A stretch of 64,000 bases of DNA from a virus (IMGVR_UViG_3300037486_000467:19641-83640), one strand, 5' to 3'. Positions 1 through 8,599 are shown, counted from the first letter of the stretch. Made by a program: numbers and translations. The notes: a model not told the origin generated them from the sequence alone.

Positions 1-1
1 T

Positions 2-199
2 TATTTGTTAACTATTGGCGCAGATATACATCATAACGGAGAAGTTGCATTACGTAATGCAGCAGTTATGAATCATATTGACACGGTAACTCATCTAATA
101 AAAAGGGGCGCAAATGTTGATAAAGCAATAAATAACGCAATATCTGAATCTACTAAAATAATGTTAACAAAAGCAAAAAAACTATGTAGAACAAAATGA
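2..199 (+). CDS. Ankyrin-repeat protein, C-terminal part (5' end outside window)
   Basis: The frame is open from the left edge, so only about the last 65 residues are visible. They read as ankyrin repeats: a 'LLTIGADIH...ALRNAAVMNHIDTVTHLIKRGANVDKAI' pattern with the usual helix-turn-helix spacing and G-A-[DN] turns. Ankyrin repeats normally mediate protein-protein contact; the partner is unknown. The stop overlaps the next start in an ATGA arrangement, so it belongs to the same operon as the leader-bearing genes that follow. A second ankyrin protein lies at 2689-3222 and carries the DMGIG leader, so this one may carry it too, outside the window. Confidence 0.7.
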   Translation, partial: YLLTIGADIHHNGEVALRNAAVMNHIDTVTHLIKRGANVDKAINNAISESTKIMLTKAKKLCRTK

Positions 200-627
200 G
201 ATTAGTTCCAGAACATATATACGAAAAGTTTAGCGAAGAGGGCGATCCTATACGCAATATGGGCATCGGGTCAAAATGGGTGCGACTTAAACCCGGAGAA
301 AATATAATAAGACCGAAAAAATTAATGTATATGAATAATGTAGTAGGTCAGAATCATGTTCGCACTGATGGATGTCAATTAGATCTTGATATAAATGATG
401 ATTTTAAATACAGAGTTAATATAGACTATCATAGTATTGTGATGATGGTTAAAAACAAAAAGAATGGAAATCTATACATAGAAGCTATACCTCTTGGTTC
501 AAAAGATCGATGTGAATCATATGTTAAAACTGGTGTAATTAAATATCATTTATGGAAAAAAGAATATGATTGGTTTTATAAAGAAGCTCCAATTTCATTT
601 TGGGAAGATTATTTTGATGTTGTATAA
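196..627 (+). CDS. Small protein with capsid-targeting-like leader and DMGIG motif
   Basis: This 143-residue protein begins with the leader MRLVPEHIYE followed by KFSEEGDPIRNMGIG. The leader resembles the ten-residue capsid-targeting sequence of T4 internal protein III, with a possible prohead-protease site (I-Y-E) after residue 10. The body (residues 26-143) has no domain I recognise; it looks like a compact alpha/beta fold rich in Tyr, Lys and Asp. It overlaps the upstream ankyrin gene by ATGA and is followed 9 bases later by a gene with a nearly identical leader. I infer that it is packaged into the head; the function of the body is unknown. Confidence 0.8.
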   Translation: MRLVPEHIYEKFSEEGDPIRNMGIGSKWVRLKPGENIIRPKKLMYMNNVVGQNHVRTDGCQLDLDINDDFKYRVNIDYHSIVMMVKNKKNGNLYIEAIPLGSKDRCESYVKTGVIKYHLWKKEYDWFYKEAPISFWEDYFDVV

Positions 628-636
628 AGAAGCGCG

Positions 637-1347
637 ATGAGATTAGTTCCAGAACATATATACGAAAAGTTTAGTGAAAATAGCGATCCTATACGCGATA
701 TGGGCATCGGAATATTTAGACAAAGAATATTTGATGATGCTAATACTGCAATTGAATTTATGTTGAATGTTCTGCCCACTATTCTTAAAACTGACGAAAT
801 ACCTGACGATATAATTGTTTCAAATGATAGAATAGATTATCCAGCTTGGAGTTTCAATGATAAATATGCTCAAACTATAGTAAAATATATTGCAAGGTAC
901 GTTAACTCTCACGCTAATAATTTAGAATTCAAAACAAAAGTAGTGTGGGAATTAGTATCAAATTTACACAAAAAGGGATATCCTGGAAACGTAAAACAGA
1001 ATGATAATATAGATGAGAAGTTTGTTGAAGATAGCGATCCTATAGTTGATATGGGAATTGGATTGTACAAAAGTAAAGTAAATTTAAATTCTGAAAAAGA
1101 ATTCTTTCAATATATCTTATGGATAATACCTAAGATACTCGAAACTGATGTTATTCCTAAAGATATCTTAAGTAAGACTAATAATGCTAGGCATAGATCA
1201 TCAATTAGTAGTGGATATTTTAATGAAATTAATCTATACTTGGAAGAGTATGTTTCATATAAAGGCATATCAATGGCGCTAACGAAATGCGAAATGTTTT
1301 GTTGGAATAGCATAGTTGGCACTTTTTTAAAAAAACAGGGATATTAA
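637..1347 (+). CDS. Two-module DMGIG protein (candidate polyprotein)
   Basis: This 236-residue protein contains two homologous modules. The first starts with MRLVPEHIYE then KFSENSDPIRDMGIG; the second starts near residue 124 with N-I-D-E then KFVEDSDPIVDMGIG. The bodies are related to each other: 'LNVLPTILKTDEIPDDI' in the first matches 'LWIIPKILETDVIPKDI' in the second. Each module is preceded by an (I/L)xE tripeptide, the T4 prohead-protease type of site, so cleavage would yield two similar mature proteins. The first 38 bases are identical to the start of the gene at 196. The next gene starts immediately after the stop. The function of the bodies is unknown. Confidence 0.8.
   Translation: MRLVPEHIYEKFSENSDPIRDMGIGIFRQRIFDDANTAIEFMLNVLPTILKTDEIPDDIIVSNDRIDYPAWSFNDKYAQTIVKYIARYVNSHANNLEFKTKVVWELVSNLHKKGYPGNVKQNDNIDEKFVEDSDPIVDMGIGLYKSKVNLNSEKEFFQYILWIIPKILETDVIPKDILSKTNNARHRSSISSGYFNEINLYLEEYVSYKGISMALTKCEMFCWNSIVGTFLKKQGY
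1006..1062 (+). repeat. Internal DMGIG module start
   Basis: Codes for N-I-D-E then KFVEDSDPIVDMGIG inside the gene at 637; marks a candidate cleavage point between two homologous modules. Confidence 0.75.
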
Positions 1348-1920
1348 ATGAAATTAGTTAAAGAACATATAAACGAAAAGTTTAGCGAAGATAGTGATCC
1401 CATTAGTGATATGGGTATTGGTAAACTTTCTTTAAAAGAAATTAGAAAAATTCTTAGAAATGTTAAGCAAAAATTTAAAGAACTTTTGCCTACTGATCAG
1501 ATAAGAGTTGAAATGTATTCATATTTTGAAGAAGACTTAGACGTTTATGAAGTTACGTTTAAACTTAAATCTGGTTATCATCTTCAAGCAACACTTTTTG
1601 GATCGCAAAGGGGTGTTGATAAATGGCATGAAGTGAATGCTGAAAGATTAAAATCTGCGAATATTCATTCAACACTTCCCAAACGTATTGGCTGGGCGGT
1701 GTATAGATATTATTCTTCTAATAATAAAGCATACTTTGTTGAATTAGAAAACTATGATGAATTAATAAAAGATATGATTAAATGTACGTTTTCTGGAGAC
1801 TTTTTCGATGGTATGATAAATAAGGAAACTGCGTTACGAGATAGATTAGCAAAAAAATTATCTAATGTTCAAATATCTATTGATTCAACAAAAATTTTAA
1901 AACAAGTTTTTTCAGAATGA
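1348..1920 (+). CDS. Small protein with capsid-targeting-like leader and DMGIG motif
   Basis: This 190-residue protein starts MKLVKEHINE and continues KFSEDSDPISDMGIG, the clearest version of the shared leader. A candidate cleavage site (I-N-E) lies after residue 10. The rest is charged and partly helical, with no recognised family. The start codon directly follows the previous stop, and the stop overlaps the next start (ATGA), so translation is probably coupled along the cluster. The leader suggests packaging in the capsid; the role of the mature part is not known. Confidence 0.8.
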   Translation: MKLVKEHINEKFSEDSDPISDMGIGKLSLKEIRKILRNVKQKFKELLPTDQIRVEMYSYFEEDLDVYEVTFKLKSGYHLQATLFGSQRGVDKWHEVNAERLKSANIHSTLPKRIGWAVYRYYSSNNKAYFVELENYDELIKDMIKCTFSGDFFDGMINKETALRDRLAKKLSNVQISIDSTKILKQVFSE

Positions 1921-2684
1921 AAAGAGTTAAAGAATATCTTGTTGAAAAGTTTACTGAAGATTCTGATCCTATTAGCGATATGGGAATTGGAATAGTATCT
2001 AAATTGAATGAAAAATTACCAGAATTAATATTAAAAGCTGACAAACAATATCTTCTTTGGTCTGTAGCAATAAGCAATAATGAAATAACTTTTCATTTTG
2101 ATCATGCAAGACTTAGTACACACAAGGAATTTAGATCTGAAAAAATACTTTTACATACTGTAAAAAAAATTATTAATGATTTACATTTAAATACAGTTTT
2201 TTCAGATATTAAATTAAGCCCTCTTAAAATACAAAATGATGCGTATGGTAATTTTTCACGCGCACCAAAAGTTATTGGAAAAATAAATAAAGAGTTTCAA
2301 AGATATTTAAAAACAGAAGAAGATATTTTTTTAAATAGAAGTGCGTTGAATGATTATATTAATGAAAAATTTATTGAGAATTCTGATCCGATACAAGATA
2401 TGGAAATAGGAAATAGAATTTCATGGGAAACTCTAAAACGTGGAGATGTAATATACAATCTTAATAGAAGTAGCACTGCAATCGTTCAAGATACTTTTAA
2501 AAAAGATGATATTTTATCAATAACATATGTACCCTTTGCGGGTGGTACTATCGAAGAACGCATAGAAATAGCAAAAAATTGGGAAAGATATATTGTTTTT
2601 ATGAATAATACAAAAGAAATGAAAATTTCGGAATGGGAAAAACAATACAAAATTCTTCAACCTTATGAATTTAAAAATAAGTAA
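1917..2684 (+). CDS. Two-module DMGIG protein (candidate polyprotein)
   Basis: Residues 1-25 are MKRVKEYLVE plus KFTEDSDPISDMGIG. A second copy begins near residue 145 (D-Y-I-N-E then KFIENSDPIQDMEIG, with one Gly changed to Glu). The two bodies look unrelated. The second one begins 'WETLKRGDVIYNLN', similar to the first module of the gene at 13645 ('LHNLKRGDIIKVKYN'), so modules have moved between genes. (I/L)xE tripeptides (L-V-E, I-N-E) precede both motifs. Function unknown; candidate internal protein precursor of 255 residues. Confidence 0.78.
   Translation: MKRVKEYLVEKFTEDSDPISDMGIGIVSKLNEKLPELILKADKQYLLWSVAISNNEITFHFDHARLSTHKEFRSEKILLHTVKKIINDLHLNTVFSDIKLSPLKIQNDAYGNFSRAPKVIGKINKEFQRYLKTEEDIFLNRSALNDYINEKFIENSDPIQDMEIGNRISWETLKRGDVIYNLNRSSTAIVQDTFKKDDILSITYVPFAGGTIEERIEIAKNWERYIVFMNNTKEMKISEWEKQYKILQPYEFKNK
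2349..2411 (+). repeat. Internal DMGIG module start
   Basis: Codes for N-D-Y-I-N-E then KFIENSDPIQDMEIG inside the gene at 1917; one Gly of the motif is Glu. Confidence 0.75.
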
Positions 2685-2688
2685 TTCA

Positions 2689-3222
2689 ATGAAAATTATT
2701 AATGAAAAATTTACAGATAATGATACTGATGCATTACAAGATATGGGCATCGGAATAACTACTATAATGACTAAATGGTTTGAAGAAGAATTAAAAATAA
2801 AACAACCAAAGCCTGATGATGCATTAGTAATTTGTGCTAGAAACGGAAAACTTGAATTTGTTCAATATTTAGTTCAACATGGAGCAAAGGTAAAAAGAAA
2901 TGATTCTGAATGTCTTCAACAAGCAGCCGCAAATAATCATATAGAAGTAGTAAAATATTTATTAAGTAAAAAATCTAAAGCAGACGGAAATGATAGTTTT
3001 GGAATGAGACAAGCCGCAAGGAATGGTAGTTATGAAATGACTAAACTTTTACTTGATGCAGGAGCAGATCCGAATGCTAAAAAAGGATTTGCGCTAAAAA
3101 TGGCAAAATTATATGGACTCAAAGAAATAGTTAAATTACTTAAACAGTATGGCGCAGTTGAAGATGTTCCGCCTATAGTAAAAGATAGTATTGCTAATGA
3201 TGTACCCAATACAGAATTTTAG
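2689..3222 (+). CDS. Ankyrin-repeat protein with DMGIG leader
   Basis: I place the start at 2689 because the sequence there, MKIINE then KFTDNDTDALQDMGIG, matches the shared leader; an in-frame ATG at 2665 would add eight residues inside the previous gene. After the leader come about four ankyrin repeats ('DALVICARNGKLEFVQYLVQHGAKV', 'CLQQAAANNHIEVVKYLLSKK' and so on). Ankyrin repeats bind proteins, so a packaged ankyrin protein could bind a host target soon after injection; that is inference. It closes the left cluster and is followed by a structural gene. Confidence 0.82.
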   Translation: MKIINEKFTDNDTDALQDMGIGITTIMTKWFEEELKIKQPKPDDALVICARNGKLEFVQYLVQHGAKVKRNDSECLQQAAANNHIEVVKYLLSKKSKADGNDSFGMRQAARNGSYEMTKLLLDAGADPNAKKGFALKMAKLYGLKEIVKLLKQYGAVEDVPPIVKDSIANDVPNTEF

Positions 3223-3270
3223 TGTAAATGTTATAAAATTAATATGATGAATAAATAAAATAAAAAATAA

Positions 3271-4611
3271 ATGGCATTACATAATCGTTATAATAATGAG
3301 GATATTTTATCAAGAGCAGTTGTTGCTGGAATATTAAACATTCTAAACAACAAAATTACTTATGAACAAGTGTGGAGTAATGAACAAATAGAAACTGTAA
3401 TAATTCCTTGGTATTATAATATGTCCGGTGATGAAAGATTTATGCAAGATTTTTATACACATTATGCTGATTGTCTTCCGCCAAGACCGGCTGATGGAAA
3501 TTTTGATATGATACCAAGAGGAATCATTTCATATACAGGATCAGTTATAGATTCAGCCCGTACAACTTCTCGTTATGTTCAGGGTAATTATCTTAAGGAT
3601 GTTGGAGGGCAATTGCAAACATATCGATCTTTTCTTTATTATATTCCTTTAAATATAAATTTTGATTGTGAAATATGGTTAGATACACAAATAACTGGAT
3701 TAAAAGTTGAACAAGCAATTCGCGAATTATTTTATAAAACAGTTACTTTTTATGTTTATTATAAAGGAATGAGATTGGGGTGTACAGCAGGATTTCCTGA
3801 AGATATTGCATTAGAAAAAAATATTCAATATTCTTTTGAAACCAGCAATAGCACAGTTGTAAAAATTAAATTTTCTATACAAATTGAAGCTTATCAACCT
3901 GTGTTTGATCCTACAACAGAAGTAAACGCCAATGAATACATAAGAGCATTAGGATATAGAATTTTTAATAATAAAGAAAAAAGCGATGGCATTATTACAA
4001 TAACTTCGCCACTTGATTCATCAGAAAATTCTCCGTTAGTTGTGCCTAAAGGATATTCTTTTTTAATAGAATGGGATTATACAAAAGAAAGCGCAATAAT
4101 AAATAAAGTTGACGTTTATTGGATGTTACACGGAGAAGATATTAAACATGTCATAGAACGTTTTGTTCTCAATAATGAATATTATGTATGGAATATTCCA
4201 GAGACTTTCACTAATTTTAAACATCCTACTGTAATATGGAATGAAGTAAATGGTATTTCAATTAATAGAAAGCCTATTATTAAGATAACTCCAAATACTT
4301 CTACAAATGAAATAGATGAAAGTTCATTTATGGTAGTTGATAGTGGATATTTTTTCTCTCCGGAGCCAGACATTTCAGTAGGAGCAATACTAGAAATGAA
4401 AAATATACAAGGAAGAATAGTTTATTCTGGAGATGCATCTCTATACTTTAATTTAAAAGATAATAGAATAGATGAAGATGATCCAGTTGTATTGCCGTAT
4501 GGTCCAATTGTATTTCCGGGAGAAGTAGATTATAAAATAATAGATATACAAATTGCTAATAGTGTTAATAATGATGTATATGATGTTATCCAGAACATAA
4601 AAATTGTCTAA
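3271..4611 (+). CDS. T4 gp15-like tail sheath stabilisation protein
   Basis: This 446-residue protein shows the pattern of T4 gp15, which caps the tail and locks the sheath to the neck. The central segment 'FLYYIPLNINFDCEIW' followed by 'VEQAIRELFYKTVTFYVYYKG' corresponds to the gp15 stretch around its 'ELSIFTRYEDDMFQIVEQIL', and 'KIKFSIQIEAYQPVFDP' matches the gp15 'EWSLTFEVNGWMYPP' strand. It is longer than gp15 (272 residues): the extra C-terminal 200 residues, from about residue 245, look like beta-sandwich domains. The assignment is by eye. A gp14-like neck protein occurs in the right block (49312-50988), so the neck genes are split. Confidence 0.6.
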   Translation: MALHNRYNNEDILSRAVVAGILNILNNKITYEQVWSNEQIETVIIPWYYNMSGDERFMQDFYTHYADCLPPRPADGNFDMIPRGIISYTGSVIDSARTTSRYVQGNYLKDVGGQLQTYRSFLYYIPLNINFDCEIWLDTQITGLKVEQAIRELFYKTVTFYVYYKGMRLGCTAGFPEDIALEKNIQYSFETSNSTVVKIKFSIQIEAYQPVFDPTTEVNANEYIRALGYRIFNNKEKSDGIITITSPLDSSENSPLVVPKGYSFLIEWDYTKESAIINKVDVYWMLHGEDIKHVIERFVLNNEYYVWNIPETFTNFKHPTVIWNEVNGISINRKPIIKITPNTSTNEIDESSFMVVDSGYFFSPEPDISVGAILEMKNIQGRIVYSGDASLYFNLKDNRIDEDDPVVLPYGPIVFPGEVDYKIIDIQIANSVNNDVYDVIQNIKIV

Positions 4612-4631
4612 AAAAAACAAAAACTAATAAA

Positions 4632-4644
4632 TATATAAAATAAA
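4632..4644 (+). promoter_or_regulatory. Late-promoter-like element TATATAAAATAAA
   Basis: This exact 13-base element recurs upstream of many virion genes here. It resembles the T4 late -10 box (TATAAATA) read by gp55, and a gp55-like factor is encoded at 8249. It sits 33 bases before the ATG of the 753-residue protein. Confidence 0.45.
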
Positions 4645-4677
4645 ATAAAAGTTATAAAAATTAAATAATACGTGACT

Positions 4678-6933
4678 ATGATAACCAAAATTAATCAATT
4701 AAAATCACAAACAGCAATAGTTGAAGTTAAAGCATTATGCGAGTCTACAATAAATGCTATTAGCTCTGCTATTTATAACGGCGTTTCAACTGATGCACGT
4801 TTAGAAATAGAAAGAGTTGCTCTAAGTAATCTTTTTGAAGGATTAGAAAAATATCCTGAAGATAAGATAATTAGCGAATGGTTAAGCAATCAAAAAAGGC
4901 TTTATACAGTTAAAAACTTAGGCATCAGAAAAGCTGTAAACTCTTTAATAGAAAAAGAGGCTAAGTATAATGATACACTTGCCGTTATTCTTGAAGATTT
5001 TCGCGAAAAACTAGATAATGTTCCCGAAGTTCTTTTGTATGAAGCATTTATATCGGCAATATCTAATTTTTCTCATCTTCCTGCATGCCAAACAGAATTG
5101 GGAGCAATAGGTGAAAGAGTTGACAAATATAAAAATGATGTAAACATCAGTAAGATAATTGAAACTATGAAATTGACTCGCAGTAATTATCTTATTCCGT
5201 TAATTGAAGATGTTGTTGATGGTTATCTTACTAACAAAAATGAACAAAGCAAACATATTCTTAAAGAAACTTTAGTTAAATTTAGTTATGATCCATTTAT
5301 TCGTGACATTATAAACATCGTTACATTAGATGCAACAGAACTACAATTAGAATATGCAAACGCAGAATGCGATATTGAAGATAGATTATTTTCTCCTATT
5401 ATGTATTTAGGAGAAAATGAAGTATTATTTAATGTTAGAGGAACTTATTATGTTAAAAAAGGAAATAATGTTAATAAATTAAAGAAAGATGAAGTGATTG
5501 GTCTTAATGAAGACTTTAAAAATCTATGTGATCTTCTTAATCTTCCTAGTATAGAAATTTCTAAAAAAGATATTAAAGTATTTGTAGGAGAAGATAGCGC
5601 CGTTTTAACTGATTTAGAAACAGTTGTTAATGGTAAATCTTTTAGTTCACAACAAATTAACGAAGCAACGACTGCAGCTGCTTGGGCAGGAAATGAAAGT
5701 TTCTATAAATTTATGCATGTATTAAGAGAAAATTTTAACGAAATAGCAGAATTAGATTTCGTTAAAAGAGTTTATCTAAAAGAGAATGAAAATTATGCAG
5801 CTGATGTATTTAAATTGAGAGATAATATATTCATTACAACATTTGATCCTATCAATAATAAATCTACATTTTATCGTAATATTAATCCTATACAGGCTGA
5901 AAAGATTATGATGGAACACATGAGATTTGATGTTTCAAAAACTTTTGAAGATATTCTTCCAAATAAAGAAAAGGTTTTACTTGAAATTGATGCAACTAAA
6001 AAAGAATATTCAAATTATATTGCAGAAATACAAGAAAAAATTAATACATTTAAAAATAATTATGCTGTAAATGACGTTACATCTTCTGTAATTACTGCTC
6101 TTTTAGAAGAACTAGAAGAAGTTAAAACAGATTATAAAAACTATCTTAATGAAGTTGAACAATATACTAATGTTGTTGAAAATTTACAAGTTACAGTTGG
6201 CGATACTAATACCGGAAAAACTTATACTGTAGTTGTTCCTACCGGAGCAATGGCTGCTAAAGGTGAACAAGGACAAGGAGAACCTGGAGCAGAAGGTGAT
6301 CAATTTGGAACTGAAGTAGGTATGGCAAGTATGAAATCGCCAGATGGAGCAGGCGGCGCAGATGGTGCAGCTTCAGCTGTTACATTTGATGATGATCAAT
6401 CAGAACTTATTAGTGATCAACCCTCAGATGAAAGAGATCAAGTAGATTTAGGCGCTGATGAATTAGAAGCTTACGCTGATAAAGTTGATGCTGAAGGTGA
6501 ATTAGAAAAACCAGAAGAAGCTCCAGGATCTGCTAGCATGAGTTCTCCTGAAGGCGGAGAAGGCGGTGGATTAGGTGGAGAAATGGGTGGCGGAATGAGC
6601 GGAGAAGAAAACGCTCCAGGTGATGAATTAAATTTAGGTGATACTGGAACTGAAGGAACATCAGAATTAGATATGGATAATTCTCCGGAAGGAGAAGCTG
6701 GCGAACAACCTGTAGCTGGAGAAACTCCTCCAGAAGAAACTCCAACAGAAGCTCCCGGAGAAGCTCCAGCAGAAGCTCCAGCAGAAGCTCCAGCAGAAAA
6801 ACCAGAAGAAGCAGTAGGTCCTCCACAAAAGAACTTAGAAAAAACTAATTTTGCAAAAGATAAAAATCCAAACGATTTACAAGAACCTAAGAAAACAAGA
6901 GTAGTTCTTAAAAGACCAAAAGCAAAAAAATAA
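4678..6933 (+). CDS. Large structural-type protein with acidic low-complexity tail
   Basis: This protein has about 751 residues. The ATG at 4678 is preferred over a GTG at 4672. Residues 1-510 are mostly helical, with a predicted coiled coil around 'DATKKEYSNYIAEIQEKIN' to 'VEQYTNVVENLQ'. From about residue 520 it becomes an acidic Gly/Glu/Pro-rich tail with EAPAEAPAEAPAE repeats, then a basic end (KTRVVLKRPKAKK). I do not recognise the family. Acidic helical proteins near head genes are sometimes scaffold or core proteins, and the portal here has a similar Gly/Glu/Met-rich tail, but the evidence is only compositional. The next gene starts six bases after the stop. Confidence 0.6.
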   Translation: MITKINQLKSQTAIVEVKALCESTINAISSAIYNGVSTDARLEIERVALSNLFEGLEKYPEDKIISEWLSNQKRLYTVKNLGIRKAVNSLIEKEAKYNDTLAVILEDFREKLDNVPEVLLYEAFISAISNFSHLPACQTELGAIGERVDKYKNDVNISKIIETMKLTRSNYLIPLIEDVVDGYLTNKNEQSKHILKETLVKFSYDPFIRDIINIVTLDATELQLEYANAECDIEDRLFSPIMYLGENEVLFNVRGTYYVKKGNNVNKLKKDEVIGLNEDFKNLCDLLNLPSIEISKKDIKVFVGEDSAVLTDLETVVNGKSFSSQQINEATTAAAWAGNESFYKFMHVLRENFNEIAELDFVKRVYLKENENYAADVFKLRDNIFITTFDPINNKSTFYRNINPIQAEKIMMEHMRFDVSKTFEDILPNKEKVLLEIDATKKEYSNYIAEIQEKINTFKNNYAVNDVTSSVITALLEELEEVKTDYKNYLNEVEQYTNVVENLQVTVGDTNTGKTYTVVVPTGAMAAKGEQGQGEPGAEGDQFGTEVGMASMKSPDGAGGADGAASAVTFDDDQSELISDQPSDERDQVDLGADELEAYADKVDAEGELEKPEEAPGSASMSSPEGGEGGGLGGEMGGGMSGEENAPGDELNLGDTGTEGTSELDMDNSPEGEAGEQPVAGETPPEETPTEAPGEAPAEAPAEAPAEKPEEAVGPPQKNLEKTNFAKDKNPNDLQEPKKTRVVLKRPKAKK

Positions 6934-6939
6934 AAATTT

Positions 6940-7578
6940 ATGGAAAACATAAACGAAAATAATATTCAAGAAGAATATAAACCTTTAAATGAAAGTGTTC
7001 AGATAGGAGACGCAGTTAAACTTGATGGGCAGAAGGGATTTGTTATTGGACAAATTGATGGAAAAGTAATTATTCAGGTTCAGGGAAATACAAGTCTTGT
7101 AACTCCTGACAAAGTTAAAGAATATGGAAAAAAACCAGATCTTCTTACTGTTCCTCATATGAAATTTGATGAAGAAACTCAAAAACTTTTATTTGAACAA
7201 TTTGTTAAGTGCGGAGTTTTTATGGGTAATGTTCCTATTAAAATGAGTGATTGTTATGTTAAATACAATCAATGGGAAAAAGCAATGCCTGATCAACAAA
7301 TAAAGGTTCTTATAGAAGGCAATACTGTATTTATGCCAAAATCACAGGTTAGAATATTTGAAGATTTAAATAATTTTGCAAATCCAGATAACTATATTCC
7401 GGGCGTTATTGTTGATGAACCAACTGAAATTGCTCTTGAAAATGTTTTAATTAACGCAATAGATTTTTCAAATGCAATTGGAGATGCAGATTCTGTTCAA
7501 ATTATTCGTAAAGCTCCAGATGGTACGCAAGAAATGCAGACAATGCCAAGAGCAGCGTTAAGAACATTATCAGTATAA
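6940..7578 (+). CDS. Conserved-looking phage protein of unknown function
   Basis: This 212-residue protein starts MENINENNIQEEYKPLNES, then has two small beta-rich segments resembling SH3-like barrels: residues 20-60 ('VQIGDAVKLDGQKGFVIGQIDGK') and about 100-140 ('IKVLIEGNTVFMPKSQVRIFED'). It is tightly linked to the acidic 753-residue-class protein upstream and a membrane protein downstream (3 bases). The I-N-E at residues 4-6 could be a processing site, but the leader does not match the MKLV type. No function is assigned. Confidence 0.55.
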   Translation: MENINENNIQEEYKPLNESVQIGDAVKLDGQKGFVIGQIDGKVIIQVQGNTSLVTPDKVKEYGKKPDLLTVPHMKFDEETQKLLFEQFVKCGVFMGNVPIKMSDCYVKYNQWEKAMPDQQIKVLIEGNTVFMPKSQVRIFEDLNNFANPDNYIPGVIVDEPTEIALENVLINAIDFSNAIGDADSVQIIRKAPDGTQEMQTMPRAALRTLSV

Positions 7579-7581
7579 CAT

Positions 7582-8016
7582 ATGTCAGAGTCGCCAAAAT
7601 CAGTTAAAACGTTTTTAGAACTTTTTAAGAGTTACTGGGGCTATTTTATGACTCTATTAGCTGCTGTTACTTTTATTTGGACATTAGGCGTAAAATCAGA
7701 AAAAAAGAATATTGAAAAAGGATCTCTGCAAAAAGATGTAATCCAAATAAAGGAAACACAAAAAGTACAAGGAAAAAATATAGATTCATTATTAAATATT
7801 GTTACTGATGTAAAAGAAAGCCAAGTAGAAGTGTTAGATAATCAAAATGCTTTACGTAATTCATATGTTAAATACGTTGTTAATGATAAAAGTTTAACAA
7901 CAAAACAATTTTTAGAATATATGGAAGGATTAGAGTTTCAATTACAACCACTAAAAAGTGTAGTTGACACTACAGGTAAAAATTACAAAATATCTGTTAA
8001 AAAGAAAGATGAGTAA
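7582..8016 (+). CDS. Membrane-anchored coiled-coil protein
   Basis: This 144-residue protein has a transmembrane segment at about residues 17-36 ('YWGYFMTLLAAVTFIWTLGV'), followed by a Lys/Gln-rich coiled coil to about residue 95. The layout of N-terminal anchor plus coiled coil resembles inner-membrane spanins, but no lysis partner is adjacent, so this stays a possibility. Its stop overlaps the start of a second small membrane protein (TAATG). Confidence 0.55.
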   Translation: MSESPKSVKTFLELFKSYWGYFMTLLAAVTFIWTLGVKSEKKNIEKGSLQKDVIQIKETQKVQGKNIDSLLNIVTDVKESQVEVLDNQNALRNSYVKYVVNDKSLTTKQFLEYMEGLEFQLQPLKSVVDTTGKNYKISVKKKDE

Positions 8017-8162
8017 TGACAGTTAGCGAATTTGAAAAAATATTAGACAAAGATAAGCCTAAAAAGAAATGTTACAAAAAGCAATATGTTATAATGTTAT
8101 CTGCTGCAATAGTATTTTTCATCTACTTAGTTTACAATATAATTAATATAGCCGGAATTTAA
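8016..8162 (+). CDS. Single-pass small membrane protein (48 aa)
   Basis: A short open frame overlaps the previous stop in a TAATG arrangement. It encodes a charged N-terminus (DKDKPKKKCYKK) and one hydrophobic helix, residues 24-47. A terminator hairpin follows 22 bases later, which supports it as the last gene of this transcript. Possible roles include a holin-like or accessory lysis protein; nothing in the sequence decides this. Confidence 0.5.
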   Translation: MTVSEFEKILDKDKPKKKCYKKQYVIMLSAAIVFFIYLVYNIINIAGI

Positions 8163-8184
8163 AAAATAAATGTTAAAAAATATG

Positions 8185-8214
8185 AACGCGATAAAAACTT
8201 ATCGCGTTTTTTTT
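8185..8214 (+). terminator. Rho-independent terminator
   Basis: A perfect 10-bp stem AACGCGATAA / TTATCGCGTT with a four-base loop (AAAC) is followed by a run of T. It ends the 3,271-8,162 transcript ahead of the gp55-like gene. Confidence 0.85.
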
Positions 8215-8248
8215 CATATAAAATAAAAATTTAATAAAATTTTAATTT

Positions 8249-8599
8249 ATGGCTACTCATCATGTAAGAAACGCTGATTTGCGAAACGAAATAATAAAAT
8301 CTAAAGAAAGCAACGAATTAACTAAAGAAGCATTAGATATGTTTATTCTAATGGCAAAGAAATTTTCTACAAAATTAAATTACATTTATCCAGAAGATCG
8401 AGAAGATTGTATTTCCTTTGCTATAATGGATTGTTTTCAATATTGGAGAGGATATGATCCAGAAAAATCTCAAAATGCTTTTGCTTATTTTACTCAAATA
8501 ATTAAAAATGGATTTGCAAAAGGCTGGCGCAAAATTTATGGTAATATGCCAAAGAGCCGAAAAATAAGTGTTTCAAATAATAAAATTTACAACATTTAA
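8249..8599 (+). CDS. T4 gp55-like late sigma factor
   Basis: This 116-residue protein matches the conserved core of T4 gp55, the sigma-family protein that directs host RNA polymerase to late promoters. Shared features are the N-terminal 'VRNADLRNEIIKSKE', then 'ILMAKKFSTKLNY', 'REDCISFAIMDCFQYWRGYDPEKSQNAFAYFTQIIKNGFAKGWRK', which corresponds to the sigma region 2 helices of gp55. It lacks the C-terminal extension of T4 gp55 (185 residues), which carries the sliding-clamp tail, so clamp coupling may differ. It stands directly before the gp4-like gene. The recurrent TATATAAAATAAA elements in this window are its likely targets. Confidence 0.8.
   Translation: MATHHVRNADLRNEIIKSKESNELTKEALDMFILMAKKFSTKLNYIYPEDREDCISFAIMDCFQYWRGYDPEKSQNAFAYFTQIIKNGFAKGWRKIYGNMPKSRKISVSNNKIYNI

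Noticed and set aside
2665-2688. Upstream ATG for the ankyrin gene
   Set aside because: It adds eight residues before the shared leader and overlaps the preceding gene; the ATG at 2689 matches the leader pattern.
6471-6950. Leftward Ser/Ala/Gly/Pro-rich frames opposite the acidic tail at 4678-6933
   Set aside because: These are shadows of the EAPAEAPAE-type repeats; the + strand protein has normal N-terminal sequence and continues through.
7582-8162. Confident call as a spanin/holin lysis cassette
   Set aside because: Only membrane topology supports it; no endolysin or outer-membrane spanin is adjacent.
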